Numbered from the stretch's first letter, positions 52,707 through 61,407 are shown. The stretch is DNA of 64,000 nucleotides from Actinomadura_C sp036008685 (GCA_036008685.1 DASYNF010000096.1:12470-76469); one strand, 5' to 3'. Numbers and translations are program-made. Notes: generated by a model from the sequence alone, not told the origin.

Positions 52707-54065
52707 CTACATCCCGGCGATCAGCTTGTCCACGCGCTCGTCGACGGATTTGAACGGGTCCTTGCACAGGACCGTGCGCTGCGCCTGGTCGTTGAGCTTC
52801 AGGTGCACCCAGTCCACGGTGAAGTCCCGGCGCTTCTCCTGCGCCTTGCGGATGAACTCACCGCGCAGCCGGGCCCGCGTGGTCTGCGGAGGGACGGACT
52901 TGGCCTCGAAGATGTCCAGGTCCTTGCTGACCCGCTCGACCGAGCCGCGCCGCTCGAGGAGGTAATAGAGCCCGCGGCCACGGTGGACGTCATGGTAGGC
53001 CAGGTCGAGCTGGGCGACCCGCGGTGAGGACAGCGGCAGGTCGAACTTGTTCCGGTAGCGCTCGATGAGCTGGTATTTCGTCACCCAGTCGATCTCCCGG
53101 GCGACCAGGTCGAGATCACCGCTTTCGACCGCGCGGAGCGTGCGCTCCCACAGGTCCAGCACGCGGTCCACGATCGGGTCGGATCCATGCCGGTCGACGA
53201 AGTCCTTGGCCTTGGAGAAGTATTCGCGCTGGATCTCCAGCGAGCTGGCCTCGCGGCCGTTGGCCAGCCGCACCTTGCGCCGTCCGGTCATGTCATGACT
53301 GACCTCACGGATCGCCCTGATGGGGTTTTCCAGGGTGAGGTCCCGCATCACCACGCCGGCCTCGATCATGCGGAGCACGAGGTCGGTGGCTCCGACCTTG
53401 AGCAGCATCGTCGTCTCGCTCATGTTGGAGTCCCCGACGATGACGTGCAGCCGGCGGAACCGCTCGGCGTCCGCGTGCGGCTCGTCGCGGGTGTTGATGA
53501 TCGGCCGTGACCGGGTGGTGGCGCTCGACACGCCCTCCCAGATGTGCTCGGCTCGCTGGCTCACGCAGTAGACCGCACCCCGCGGGGTCTGCAGCACCTT
53601 GCCCGCGCCGCAGATGATCTGCCGGGTGACGAGGTAGGGGATGAGGACGTCGGCGAGCCGGCCGAACTCGCCGTGCCGGCCCACCAGGTAGTTCTCGTGG
53701 CAGCCGTAGGAGTTGCCGGCCGAGTCGGTGTTGTTCTTGAACAGATAGATGTCGCCGGCGATGCCCTCCTCGCGGAGCCTGCGCTCGGCGTCCACGAGCA
53801 ACCCCTCGAGGATCCGTTCCCCGGCTTTGTCGTGGGTCACGAGGTCGACGACGTTGTCACACTCAGGAGTCGCGTATTCCGGATGACTCCCCACGTCGAG
53901 GTAGAGCCGCGCGCCGTTTCGAAGGAAGACATTGCTGCTGCGGCCCCACGACACCACACGCCGGAACAGGTAGCGGGCCACCTCATCGGGTGACAACCGC
54001 CGCTGCCCGCGGAAGGTGCACGTGACGCCGTACTCGTTCTCAAGCCCGAAGATGCGCCTGTCCAC
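52707..54065 (-). CDS. pafA: Pup ligase PafA
   Basis: 452 residues, the prokaryotic ubiquitin-like protein ligase that attaches Pup to substrate lysines using ATP. The N-terminal ATP/Mg motif is MDRRIFGLENEYGVT; then LYLDVGSHPEYATPECDN with the catalytic Asp and acidic ligands; KNNTDSAGNSYGCHENYLV; and the C-terminal PafA-specific domain. It carries the Asp and His residues expected for catalysis. Pup, dop and the proteasome subunits are outside this window, probably upstream on the minus strand beyond the trp region or elsewhere. Confidence 0.95.
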   Translation of the reverse strand: MDRRIFGLENEYGVTCTFRGQRRLSPDEVARYLFRRVVSWGRSSNVFLRNGARLYLDVGSHPEYATPECDNVVDLVTHDKAGERILEGLLVDAERRLREEGIAGDIYLFKNNTDSAGNSYGCHENYLVGRHGEFGRLADVLIPYLVTRQIICGAGKVLQTPRGAVYCVSQRAEHIWEGVSSATTRSRPIINTRDEPHADAERFRRLHVIVGDSNMSETTMLLKVGATDLVLRMIEAGVVMRDLTLENPIRAIREVSHDMTGRRKVRLANGREASSLEIQREYFSKAKDFVDRHGSDPIVDRVLDLWERTLRAVESGDLDLVAREIDWVTKYQLIERYRNKFDLPLSSPRVAQLDLAYHDVHRGRGLYYLLERRGSVERVSKDLDIFEAKSVPPQTTRARLRGEFIRKAQEKRRDFTVDWVHLKLNDQAQRTVLCKDPFKSVDERVDKLIAGM

Positions 54066-54245
54066 ACCGCGAGCCTATGCGCCAACCGCCCGCCGTGGCA
54101 CCGTCTGGACCCCACGGGTTCCGGCGGCCTCCGGAGCACCTTCGGCCACGCGCCGGTGCGGCCGCCCGGCCGGGACGTGCGCTCGGCGTCGCGGAGCCGC
54201 CCGGATCCGGCCCGCCGGCCGCAGGCGGCCGCCATGCCCCGGAAA

Positions 54246-54280
54246 GCCGTATGCCGGACCCGACGGGTCCGGCATACGGC
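54246..54280. terminator. 16-bp stem terminator between pafA and the 49-residue gene
   Basis: Perfect 16-bp stem (54246-54261 with 54265-54280) and a three-base GAC loop, just upstream of pafA on the minus strand. It would end transcription from the 54.3 kb gene and insulate the pafA unit. No T-run. Confidence 0.75.
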
Positions 54281-54298
54281 GCCATGGTTCGGTTGTTC

Positions 54299-54319
54299 GT
54301 CTGTGACCGTGTCACAGAC
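54299..54319 (-). terminator. terminator directly after the 49-residue gene
   Basis: GTCTGTGAC-CGT-GTCACAGAC, a perfect 9-bp stem with a three-base loop, starting nine bases after the stop codon of the small membrane protein on the minus strand. Confidence 0.7.
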
Positions 54320-54327
54320 CGGCGGTG

Positions 54328-54477
54328 CTACGGATTGAAGATGCTGACGCCGCCGGGGCCGACGAGGAGGCCCACGACGATGAGGACGATCCCCCAGAGA
54401 ATGTCACGACGGGCGAGGAGGACATAGATACCGGCGATCACGAGGATCACCGCAATGAGCCATAGCAAAGTTCCCAT
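54328..54477 (-). CDS. small hydrophobic membrane protein, 49 residues
   Basis: Begins MGTLLWLIAVILVIAGIYVL, then ARRDILWG and a second helix IVLIVVGLLVGPGGVSIFNP to the end. Two membrane spans joined by a short charged turn. The GPGGVSIF ending is shared by many short actinobacterial hydrophobic proteins of unknown function. ATG start; normal codon bias; two terminators follow, so it is a real single-gene unit. Confidence 0.85.
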   Translation of the reverse strand: MGTLLWLIAVILVIAGIYVLLARRDILWGIVLIVVGLLVGPGGVSIFNP

Positions 54478-54543
54478 GACTGCCGAATCCCCTCAGGCGA
54501 TCCAAACAAACCGAAACGTTCTTAAAATCTTTTCGAGACTTGG

Positions 54544-56757
54544 TCACAGTTCCTTAAAACGGCCGGTACAGCCGTCCGACCTCGCCTTTCGTCGGGAGGC
54601 CGGAACGTGGTCCCGGCACAGGCGCAGGACATTGGCCACGATCCGATGACCGGCCCGGTCCGCCGCGGTGAGGATGGACTCGGGGTGGAACTGCACCGCC
54701 CATCGCAGGTTGACCGGATCCTCGATCGCCATGACGACGTCGCCGGTGAGCGCGGTGACCTGGAGCCCGCCACGGACCTGCTCGGGCGTGGCGTACAGCG
54801 AGTGATAACGCGCCGCCGTGAACTCGTCGGGCAGTCCCGCGAAGAGCTCGCCGCCGGTGACCTTGACCTGTCCTGGCTTGCCGTGCGACGGCTCCGGCAG
54901 CAGCGCGAGCTCGCCGCCCGCGTGTTCGACCATGGCCTGCAGCCCCAGGCACACGCCGAAGGCCGGGAGCCCGCGCGCCTCGATGGCGTCGAGCAGCGCG
55001 GCAGTGTCGAAGTCCGCGGGCCGGCCGGGACCGGGTGAGAGGACGACGAGATCGGGCGCGATCCGGTCGAGCATCGCCTCCGGGAAACCGTGGCGCAGCG
55101 TGGTGACCCGGGCACCGTGCTGGCGGAAGTAGTCGGCGAGCGTGTTGACGAAGGAGTCCTCGTGGTCGACGAGCAGGACCGTCAGGCCTGCCCCGGCCGT
55201 CTCGGGCTCGGGCGCCGCCGCGCGGCCGTCCGGCCCTCCTTGGAGCCGCAGCGCCTCCAGCAGCGCACGCGCCTTGAGATGGGTCTCCCGCTCCTCCTCT
55301 TCGGGGTCGGAGTCGTACAACAGCGTCGCGCCGGCGCGGACCGCCGCGACACCGTCGCGGATCTGCGCCGTGCGCAGGGTCAGCCCGGTGTTCATGGTGC
55401 CGTCGAAGCCGACGAAGCCGACGGCACCGCCGTACCAGCGGCGCGGCGTCTCCTCCTGGTCCTCGATGAACTGCATCGCCCAGGACTTCGGCGCGCCCGT
55501 GACGGTGACCGCCCACATGTGCGTGAGGAAGGCGTCGAAGGCGTCCAGGCCGGAACGCAGGCGTCCCTCGATGTGATCGACCGTGTGGATGAGGCGGGAG
55601 TACATCTCGACCTGCCGCCGGCCGATCACCCTGACGCTGCCGGGGACGCAGACCCGGCTCTTGTCGTTGCGGTCCACGTCCGTGCACATCGTGAGCTCGG
55701 ACTCGTCCTTGGCGGAGGTGAGCAACGTGCGGATCTGCTCGGCGTCCTCGAGGGCGTCGCCGCCCCGCTTGATGGTCCCCGAGATGGGACAGGTCTCCAC
55801 CCGCAGGCCGGTCGCGGGATCACCGGTGACCCGGACGAACATCTCCGGCGAGGCGCCGACGAGATATTCTCCCTCGCCGAGGTTGAACAGGAACTCGTAC
55901 GGCGCCGGATTGACGCGCCGCAGGTGCTCGAAGAAGGCCGCGGGCGAGACGCACCGCTCGTACATGACATGGCCGGGCACGACCTCGAAGAGGTCACCGC
56001 GGACGAACTTGTCCTTGGCGTCCCGTACGACCTGCGCGTACACACCCGGGACCGGCTGCGGCGGGACCTCGCGGGCCTCGGGGACCGGTGTGGGCGCGGT
56101 CTCCCGCGGCAGTCCGGCGGTGCTCGTCTCCCCGACGACGAAGTCGTAGGACATGCGGGCCGAGACCTCGAGTTTGCGGTCCACCACCACGATCTCGTCG
56201 GCCAGATGGAGGACGAGGTCGCGCTGCTCCCCGGGCCGTGGGGTGCTCAGCCTGATCGGCTCGAACTGGAAGGCCAGGTCATAGCCGAACGCGCCGTACA
56301 ACCCCAGGTGCGGGTCGCCGCAGCGGAACAGCTCGGTGATCGCGCGCAGCGCGGTGAAGACGGTGGGCTGCCGGCTGCGGTCCTCCTCGGCGAAGACCTC
56401 CCCGGTCCGCGGTACGAAGACCTCGACCAGGTCCGCGTCCTCGGCCGTCACCTCACCGGCCGAGCGGACGGCGTCGGCGATGGCCGGCAGCAGCACCCGG
56501 CCGCGCTCGTTCAGCGCGCGGGCGGCGATCCTCCGGCCCCGCGCGACCACCTCCAGGCAGGGGTCGACGTAGCCGAGGTGCCACCGGCTGTAGCGCCCCG
56601 GGTATTCCATCCCGGAGCTGAGGACGCCGCCGCGGCGCTCGGCCACGGCGGCGATGAGGTCGTCCATCACCCCGGAGTTGTGCGCGGAGTCCACCGGTGT
56701 CGCGGTACGGATCACCCGTACGCCACCGGCGGTCAGATATTCGCTGGTCGTAGCCAC
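54544..56757 (-). CDS. trpEG: fused anthranilate synthase, TrpE-TrpG
   Basis: 737 residues. Residues about 1-520 are component I (chorismate-binding; PISGTIKRGGDALEDAEQIRTLL, ELTMCTDVDRNDKSRVC, and HLKARALLEAL); about 540-737 are the glutamine amidotransferase with the nucleophile Cys in FGVCLGLQAMVEH and the HPES motif in VQFHPESIL. It makes anthranilate from chorismate and glutamine. Start at GTG 56757 (VATTSEYLTAGG). Control is by the upstream trp leader and attenuator. Fused TrpEG is known in rhizobia and some actinomycetes, and some fused enzymes serve secondary metabolism; here the Trp leader favours tryptophan control. Confidence 0.92.
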   Translation of the reverse strand: MATTSEYLTAGGVRVIRTATPVDSAHNSGVMDDLIAAVAERRGGVLSSGMEYPGRYSRWHLGYVDPCLEVVARGRRIAARALNERGRVLLPAIADAVRSAGEVTAEDADLVEVFVPRTGEVFAEEDRSRQPTVFTALRAITELFRCGDPHLGLYGAFGYDLAFQFEPIRLSTPRPGEQRDLVLHLADEIVVVDRKLEVSARMSYDFVVGETSTAGLPRETAPTPVPEAREVPPQPVPGVYAQVVRDAKDKFVRGDLFEVVPGHVMYERCVSPAAFFEHLRRVNPAPYEFLFNLGEGEYLVGASPEMFVRVTGDPATGLRVETCPISGTIKRGGDALEDAEQIRTLLTSAKDESELTMCTDVDRNDKSRVCVPGSVRVIGRRQVEMYSRLIHTVDHIEGRLRSGLDAFDAFLTHMWAVTVTGAPKSWAMQFIEDQEETPRRWYGGAVGFVGFDGTMNTGLTLRTAQIRDGVAAVRAGATLLYDSDPEEEERETHLKARALLEALRLQGGPDGRAAAPEPETAGAGLTVLLVDHEDSFVNTLADYFRQHGARVTTLRHGFPEAMLDRIAPDLVVLSPGPGRPADFDTAALLDAIEARGLPAFGVCLGLQAMVEHAGGELALLPEPSHGKPGQVKVTGGELFAGLPDEFTAARYHSLYATPEQVRGGLQVTALTGDVVMAIEDPVNLRWAVQFHPESILTAADRAGHRIVANVLRLCRDHVPASRRKARSDGCTGRFKEL

Positions 56758-56808
56758 CTGCGTCGGCCCTTCGATTCGGGACGCTCTTCCCGGGACGGAC
56801 ACGAGGAA

Positions 56809-56830
56809 CGACCGCCGGGGAGGGCGGTCG
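56809..56830 (-). terminator. trp attenuator hairpin
   Basis: CGACCGCC/GGCGGTCG 8-bp stem around CTCCCC, then a GTTCCTCGT tail, between the leader peptide stop and the trpEG start. Upstream, GGTTCG and CGAACC can pair as a separate hairpin, and GGCGGT just after the leader stop can compete for the terminator arm (ACCGCC), as needed for attenuation. Confidence 0.8.
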
Positions 56831-56868
56831 CCTGGCTGGTTCGGACACGTCGGCGAACCGGCACCGCC

Positions 56869-56907
56869 TTAGCGGCGCCACCACCAATGGCGCGTCACGT
56901 TTCGCAT
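56869..56907 (-). CDS. trpL: trp operon leader peptide
   Basis: A 12-codon reading frame, MRNVTRHWWWRR, with three adjacent tryptophan codons, in the position and orientation of an attenuation leader. The corynebacterial trp leader and Streptomyces trpE leaders also hold runs of Trp codons. When charged tRNA-Trp is scarce the ribosome stalls here and the terminator hairpin downstream does not form. Confidence 0.85.
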   Translation of the reverse strand: MRNVTRHWWWRR

Positions 56908-56917
56908 GATGCGTCAA

Positions 56918-56945
56918 AGGCTACCGGTAGCCGCAGGTTGCGCAA
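56918..56945 (-). promoter_or_regulatory. trp promoter with a palindrome in it
   Basis: TTGCGC (56945-56940, minus strand) and TAGCCT (56923-56918) are spaced 16 bp apart; the leader ATG lies ten bases after the -10, so the mRNA starts very close to it. GGCTACCGGTAGCC (56919-56932), a perfect 14-bp palindrome, overlaps the -10 and spacer and could be an operator. Confidence 0.6.
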
Positions 56946-57337
56946 AGCATTCGGGGCATCCCGGCTCCCCACGGTGTACCGGGCCGGCCGTCGAACGGGG
57001 TTCTGAACCGGCGCCGATCCTCCCAAGATCAACGCAGTAGGAGCATCGCCGCGTCGCCGGCGAGCGTGCTCGCGGCCGTCACACCGGTGATCGAGGCGAG
57101 CGTGAGATTGTTCTGCCGCCTTGCCCGAGCGGCGGCGGGTGACCGAGACCTCTGCGAGAAGCTCTACATAACCCTCAGTCCGCTCGTGTGCGTCGTCCGT
57201 GATATCTCACACGCTCGCTTCTTGCCCGATTAGAGCAAAAGAACCCTATATGCCTGTTCAAATCGACGACCAGACCTTCTCTGCCGGGTACGGCAAGGAC
57301 AGACCTCCGACGGTCGCCGGGCAGAGGGAGGTTTCCC
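56946..57337. other. intergenic region with a possible gene remnant
   Basis: About 390 bp. On the minus strand 57029-57163 is an open stretch of 44 codons ending in a stop, with good third-position GC and a protein-like end (LTLASITGVTAASTL, then DAAMLLLR) but no proper start codon and a stop immediately upstream. It may be the 3' remnant of a lost gene. The part nearest nfeD (57170-57250) is AT-richer and probably holds its promoter. Confidence 0.4.
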
Positions 57338-58147
57338 ATGCCGCACCGTCACCGGACGATCAGCGGTTTGGTGCTGGTCACCATGTGCGTCGGACTGGCC
57401 GCCTGGCTCCTGGCATCGCCGGGCGCGGCGTCGGCGGACGCCTGCATCACCATGGCGGCGCACGTGGCGGCCGGCACCCATGTGGGAGCCGCGGTGGTCG
57501 GTCACGATCTCGGCTTGATCGGCGGGCTGCGCCGGTTACCGGCCAGCCCCGAGCTGGCCTTCCTGTTCCTGTCGCTCGGCACCCTTGCGATGATCTACGA
57601 ACTGGCCAACCCCGGAATGGGGGTCGCGGGGATCGCCGGAGCGATCATGCTGGTCCTCGGCTCCGTCGCGCTGAGCGTTCTCCCTCTGAACGTCGGTGGC
57701 CTGCTGCTGCTCGCGCTGGCCGCGGCGCTGTTCATCGCCGAGATCCTCGCACCCGGAGTGGGCGTGTTCGCCGCCGGGGGGACCCTGTCGCTGCTGCTGG
57801 CCGGGATGTTCCTGTTCCGAGGTGGCACCACGGTCGATCCGGCCGTGCTGTGGCCCACCGCCCTCCTCGTCGGCGCGGCGACCACGCTGGCCGGCCGCCT
57901 GGCCTGGCGCGCCCGGCGCGCCCCCGCCACCACCGGAGACCACGCGCTGATCGGCCGTACGGCCCGGGTGAACCGGGCAGAGGGCGATACCGGCCAGATC
58001 CAGCTCGACGGGACGTGGTGGACGGTCCGCGGCCGGGACGGACCGGTAACCGAGGGGCAGAACATTCGGATCGTGGACCGGGACGGCCTCGAACTCATCG
58101 CCGAGAACGCCGACGACCCCGAGTCCCAGAAAGGAGACAACCCATGA
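57338..58147 (+). CDS. NfeD protein lacking the protease domain
   Basis: 269 residues. Signal peptide (about 1-32, ending ASA) is followed by ITMAAHVAAGTHVGAA, which matches the segment just after the catalytic serine in full-length NfeD (a ClpP-like membrane protease), but the rest of the protease is missing. Membrane segments (residues 65-150) and a C-terminal OB-fold NfeD domain (LIGRTARVNRAEGDTGQIQLDGTWWTVRG) are normal. GAGGGAGG precedes the ATG. It is translationally coupled (ATGA) to the slipin, its usual partner. Probably a structural remnant without protease activity. Confidence 0.87.
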   Translation: MPHRHRTISGLVLVTMCVGLAAWLLASPGAASADACITMAAHVAAGTHVGAAVVGHDLGLIGGLRRLPASPELAFLFLSLGTLAMIYELANPGMGVAGIAGAIMLVLGSVALSVLPLNVGGLLLLALAAALFIAEILAPGVGVFAAGGTLSLLLAGMFLFRGGTTVDPAVLWPTALLVGAATTLAGRLAWRARRAPATTGDHALIGRTARVNRAEGDTGQIQLDGTWWTVRGRDGPVTEGQNIRIVDRDGLELIAENADDPESQKGDNP

Positions 58148-58938
58148 GCACCGCACTGGTAGGGATCGGCGTCGCCGTTGTCGTCACCCTGATCATCGCG
58201 TCGGCGGCCATACAGGTCGTCCCGGAGTACGAACGCGGAGTGATCTTCCGCCTCGGCCGCATCATCGGGGCCAAGGGGCCGGGTCTGTTCGTCATCATCC
58301 CCATCGTCGACAAAATGGTCCGCGTCTCGCTGAGGACCGTGACGATGAGCATCCCTCCGCAGGACGTCATCACCAAGGACAACGTCACCGTGCGCGTGAA
58401 CGCGGTGACCTATTTCAACGTTGTCGATCCCAACCGCTCCGTCGTGGCGATCGAGGACCACGTCAAGGCAACGTCACAGATCGCCCAGACCACCCTGCGG
58501 AGCGTCCTCGGCCAAGTCGACCTCGACGAACTGCTGATCAACCGCGAAGAGATCAACCAGCGCCTGCAACAGATGATCGACGAGGTCACGAACCCCTGGG
58601 GAGTGAAGGTCTCACTGGTAGAGGTCAAGGACGTCGAACTCCCCGAGAGCATGCGCCGTGCCATGGCCCGCCAGGCCGAGGCCGAACGGGACCGGCGCGC
58701 CAAGGTCATCCACGCCAAAGGCGAACTCGAGGCCGCCGAAACCCTGGGCCAGGCAGCGGAGATCCTCGAACGGCATCCAGCGGCCATGCACCTGCGAATC
58801 CTGGCCACGATGGCCGAAATCTCGACCGAGCGGAACTCCACCCTCATCTTCCCGCTGCCCATGGAGATCCTCCGGGTCATCGACAGCCTCCGGCCCGATA
58901 GCGGACGGCTCGACACGGCCGACCCTGGACGCCGCTGA
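58144..58938 (+). CDS. slipin (SPFH/band 7 protein)
   Basis: 264 residues: an N-terminal membrane anchor (ALVGIGVAVVVTLIIASAAIQVV), the band-7 domain (PEYERGVIFRLGRIIGAKGPGLFVIIPIVDKMVRVSLRTVTMSIPPQDVITKDNVTVRVNAVTYF...) and a C-terminal coiled coil (AMARQAEAERDRRAKVIHAKGELEAAETLGQAAEIL). Slipins form membrane rafts and are substrates or partners of NfeD proteases. Coupled to the upstream NfeD gene by ATGA. Confidence 0.93.
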   Translation: MSTALVGIGVAVVVTLIIASAAIQVVPEYERGVIFRLGRIIGAKGPGLFVIIPIVDKMVRVSLRTVTMSIPPQDVITKDNVTVRVNAVTYFNVVDPNRSVVAIEDHVKATSQIAQTTLRSVLGQVDLDELLINREEINQRLQQMIDEVTNPWGVKVSLVEVKDVELPESMRRAMARQAEAERDRRAKVIHAKGELEAAETLGQAAEILERHPAAMHLRILATMAEISTERNSTLIFPLPMEILRVIDSLRPDSGRLDTADPGRR

Positions 58939-59015
58939 CCGGATGAAATCCCTGAACACCCACAAACGCACGCCCGCGCAGGTCCTCGAGTCGGACGAGC
59001 GCGATGGCCGGACGG

Positions 59016-59660
59016 TCAGGGAAGATTCATGTGAGCGGCCACGGGAAGCCCGTCGAGCACGAGATCCGCGAGGCTCTCGACGACGGTCTCGCGCGGCACC
59101 TCCTGATGATCGAGCCACCAGTCCCCCGCCGTCTGGACCATGCCGACGATGGCGTGGCCCCACACATAGGCCTGGGCTCCCTCTCTCGCCTCCCCTTCGG
59201 CCATGAGGACCTCGGCCAGCTCACGGCTGAGCCCGCGGATCACCGTGCTCATGGCGCTGTGGATGGCGGCGTCCTCCGCGCTGGCCCGGTGCATGAGAAA
59301 GCGATAGAGGTTCAGGTTGTCGGAGATCGCGGACAGATAGACGTCGATGGTCGCCCGGGTCCGGGCCCGGAGGCTGTCCGATCTGAGGAACTCCGCCCGT
59401 ACGGTCTCGATGAGCTTGCGCGTATGACGTTCGGCCAGCGCCTGGTAGAGGCCGCTCTTGTCGCCGAAGTGGCGATAGAGGATGGGCTTGCTGATGCCCG
59501 CCTCGGCCGCGATGGCGGCCATGGACGCCTCCGGGCCCTCCCGCTGGATCACCCGGTCGGCGGCCTCGAGCAGGGCGCGGCGGCGGTCCGGATCGCGCCG
59601 GGTGGCCACCACGGCCTCCCGGCGGTCATCGGCCCCCGGGCGCTTCGGCACGGTCGTCAT
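59016..59660 (-). CDS. TetR family transcriptional regulator
   Basis: 214 residues. N-terminal helix-turn-helix (RRRALLEAADRVIQREGPEASMAAIAAEAGISKPILYRHFGDKSGLYQAL) and an all-helical C-terminal ligand domain. Family known to repress divergent transporters or metabolic genes. Start at ATG 59660. It is 61 bp downstream of the start-facing F420 oxidoreductase gene on the same strand, which might be a co-regulated neighbour. Confidence 0.92.
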   Translation of the reverse strand: MTTVPKRPGADDRREAVVATRRDPDRRRALLEAADRVIQREGPEASMAAIAAEAGISKPILYRHFGDKSGLYQALAERHTRKLIETVRAEFLRSDSLRARTRATIDVYLSAISDNLNLYRFLMHRASAEDAAIHSAMSTVIRGLSRELAEVLMAEGEAREGAQAYVWGHAIVGMVQTAGDWWLDHQEVPRETVVESLADLVLDGLPVAAHMNLP

Positions 59661-59721
59661 GAGATCACCGTACGGCCCGTCCCCGGCCGGCGCGAGCGAG
59701 GAGGGAGCGCCGGACCGCTGG

Positions 59722-60684
59722 TCACAGCTCCCGCAGGGCCGGGAGGAGCTCCTTTTCCGCGAAGTCGAAGAAGGCGTCCTGGCGTTCGCCGCCGATCTGG
59801 ACGATGGCGGCGTGGGTGAATCCGGCGTCCCGGTAGCGCTGTACCGCCTGGACATAGGGCTCGGGATCGGGCCCGCACGGCACCTGTTCGGCGACGTCCT
59901 CCGGCCGTACCAGCGGGGTGTAGGCGGCGAAGTTCGTCGGCCCCGGGAGCTCCGAGAGCACGGCCCAGCCGGGCAGGGCCCAGCCCCACATCCGGGCGGC
60001 GTATTCTCTCGCCTCCTTCTCGTCCGGGCCGTAGCAGACCGGCACCTGACCGTACTTGGGCTTGCCGGCGCCGGCCTTCTCGTCGAACCTGGCCGCGAGA
60101 TTCGGATCGGGCTGTACGGCCACGAGCGCGTCGCCGTACTCCGCCGCGAGCTCGAGCGAGCGTTTCCCGGCCCCGGCGATCGCGATCGGCACCCGGTTCT
60201 CCGGCAGGTCGTAGAGCTTGGCCCGGTAGGTGTTGAGATATTCGCCGCGATATGTCACGTATTTACCTTCGAAGAGGCTATCAATGATCTCGACGGCCTC
60301 TTCGAACATGGTCTGCCGGACGTCGGCCGACGGCCAGCCCTCGCCGATGACGTGCTCGTTGAGGTTCTCGCCGGCGCCCAGCCCGAGGGTGAAGCGCTCC
60401 TCGGACAGGACCGCGACCGTGGCGGCCTTCTGTGCCACCACCGCCGGGTGATAGCGCATGGTCGGGGCGGTGACGAAGGTCATCAGCGGGATGCGCTCGG
60501 TGGCCTGGGCGGCCGCCCCCAGCAGCGCCCAGGCGTAAGGGGAATGCCCCTGTTCCTCCAGCCACGGGAAATAGTGGTCCGAGGTGGTGGAGAAGTCGAA
60601 GCCGAGCGCCTCCGCGCGCACCAGATCCCGCAGGAGCTGCTTGGGCGGGGCCTGCTCGCACATCATCATGTAACCGAGCTTCAT
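59722..60684 (-). CDS. LLM class F420-dependent oxidoreductase (G6PD-like)
   Basis: 320 residues of the F420-dependent luciferase-like group (TIGR03557-like): KLGYMMMCEQAPPKQLLRDLVRAEALGFDFSTTSDHYFPWLEEQGHSPYAW, then SEERFTLGLGAGENLNEHVIG. F420-dependent glucose-6-phosphate dehydrogenase shares this start, but several substrate residues are not readable here, so the substrate stays open. ATG start. Followed after 61 bp by a TetR gene on the same strand. Confidence 0.9.
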   Translation of the reverse strand: MKLGYMMMCEQAPPKQLLRDLVRAEALGFDFSTTSDHYFPWLEEQGHSPYAWALLGAAAQATERIPLMTFVTAPTMRYHPAVVAQKAATVAVLSEERFTLGLGAGENLNEHVIGEGWPSADVRQTMFEEAVEIIDSLFEGKYVTYRGEYLNTYRAKLYDLPENRVPIAIAGAGKRSLELAAEYGDALVAVQPDPNLAARFDEKAGAGKPKYGQVPVCYGPDEKEAREYAARMWGWALPGWAVLSELPGPTNFAAYTPLVRPEDVAEQVPCGPDPEPYVQAVQRYRDAGFTHAAIVQIGGERQDAFFDFAEKELLPALREL

Positions 60685-60759
60685 CGGTCTCTCCCCCTCC
60701 GTGCTCGGTCCGCCGCTCTCACCTGGCCTCTACCCGCCGCGCGGCGAACATGCAGGCCG

Positions 60760-61407
60760 TCAGGGAGCCGCGCCGAACATCGGGAGGCACTCGGCGAGAC
60801 CCTCGACCTTGATCGCATGCCTGCGGTGCCGTTGCCATCCGTCCCGGTCGAGGACGAAGCGCCGCTCGTATCCGAGATCGTCCCGGACGCGGGTCCGGGC
60901 GAGGCCGTTCTCCTGATACCCGAGCTTGCGGGTCACGCCCAGAGAGGCGGGGTTGTCGGTGAGCGCCGCCGTGACCGCGGTCTCCGCGCCGAGACCCGCG
61001 AAGGCGAGGTGGAGGACGGCGGCACGCATCTCGGTGCCGATCCCGTCCCCCTGGTGCCCGAGCCCGAGCCAGGAGCCGGTCTCCACCTCCCGCAGGATCG
61101 GGAAGTCCTTGGCCCCGATGAACTGGCTGCCGACCACCTCCCCGTCCCGGAAGACGGCCAGCGGCAGGTTCCAGCCGTCCGGAGACCAGTCGGCGAGCTG
61201 CCGCCAGTGGAACCGCATCACGCCACGGGCCCGCTGCGCGGGGGGCGCGTCGGTCCAGGGAGTGTTGAACGGCATCCGGGCCGGGTCGTGCACGCCGGCG
61301 CAGGACAGCTCGGCCAGCGCGTCGAGCTCGGCGAGTTCGGGCAGCCGGAGGACCAGCCTGGGGGTGGTGATCCGCAGGGCGTAAAGAGGCCAGTGCTTCA
61401 GGTTCAC
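60760..61407 (-). CDS. GNAT family N-acetyltransferase (RimJ/RimL type)
   Basis: 215 residues. TTPRLVLRLPELAELDALAEL is the N-terminal RimJ/L-like strand; the acetyl-CoA pyrophosphate loop is GLGHQGDGIGTEM, and LTDNPASLGVTRKLGYQENGLARTRVRDDLGYERRFVLDRDGW is the C-terminal domain. Likely acetylates a protein N-terminus or a small amine. Single gene. Confidence 0.9.
   Translation of the reverse strand: MNLKHWPLYALRITTPRLVLRLPELAELDALAELSCAGVHDPARMPFNTPWTDAPPAQRARGVMRFHWRQLADWSPDGWNLPLAVFRDGEVVGSQFIGAKDFPILREVETGSWLGLGHQGDGIGTEMRAAVLHLAFAGLGAETAVTAALTDNPASLGVTRKLGYQENGLARTRVRDDLGYERRFVLDRDGWQRHRRHAIKVEGLAECLPMFGAAP

Noticed and set aside
54066..54327. Pup or a proteasome subunit gene next to pafA
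   Set aside because: The spacer holds hairpins and no frame ending in the Pup GGE/GGQ motif.
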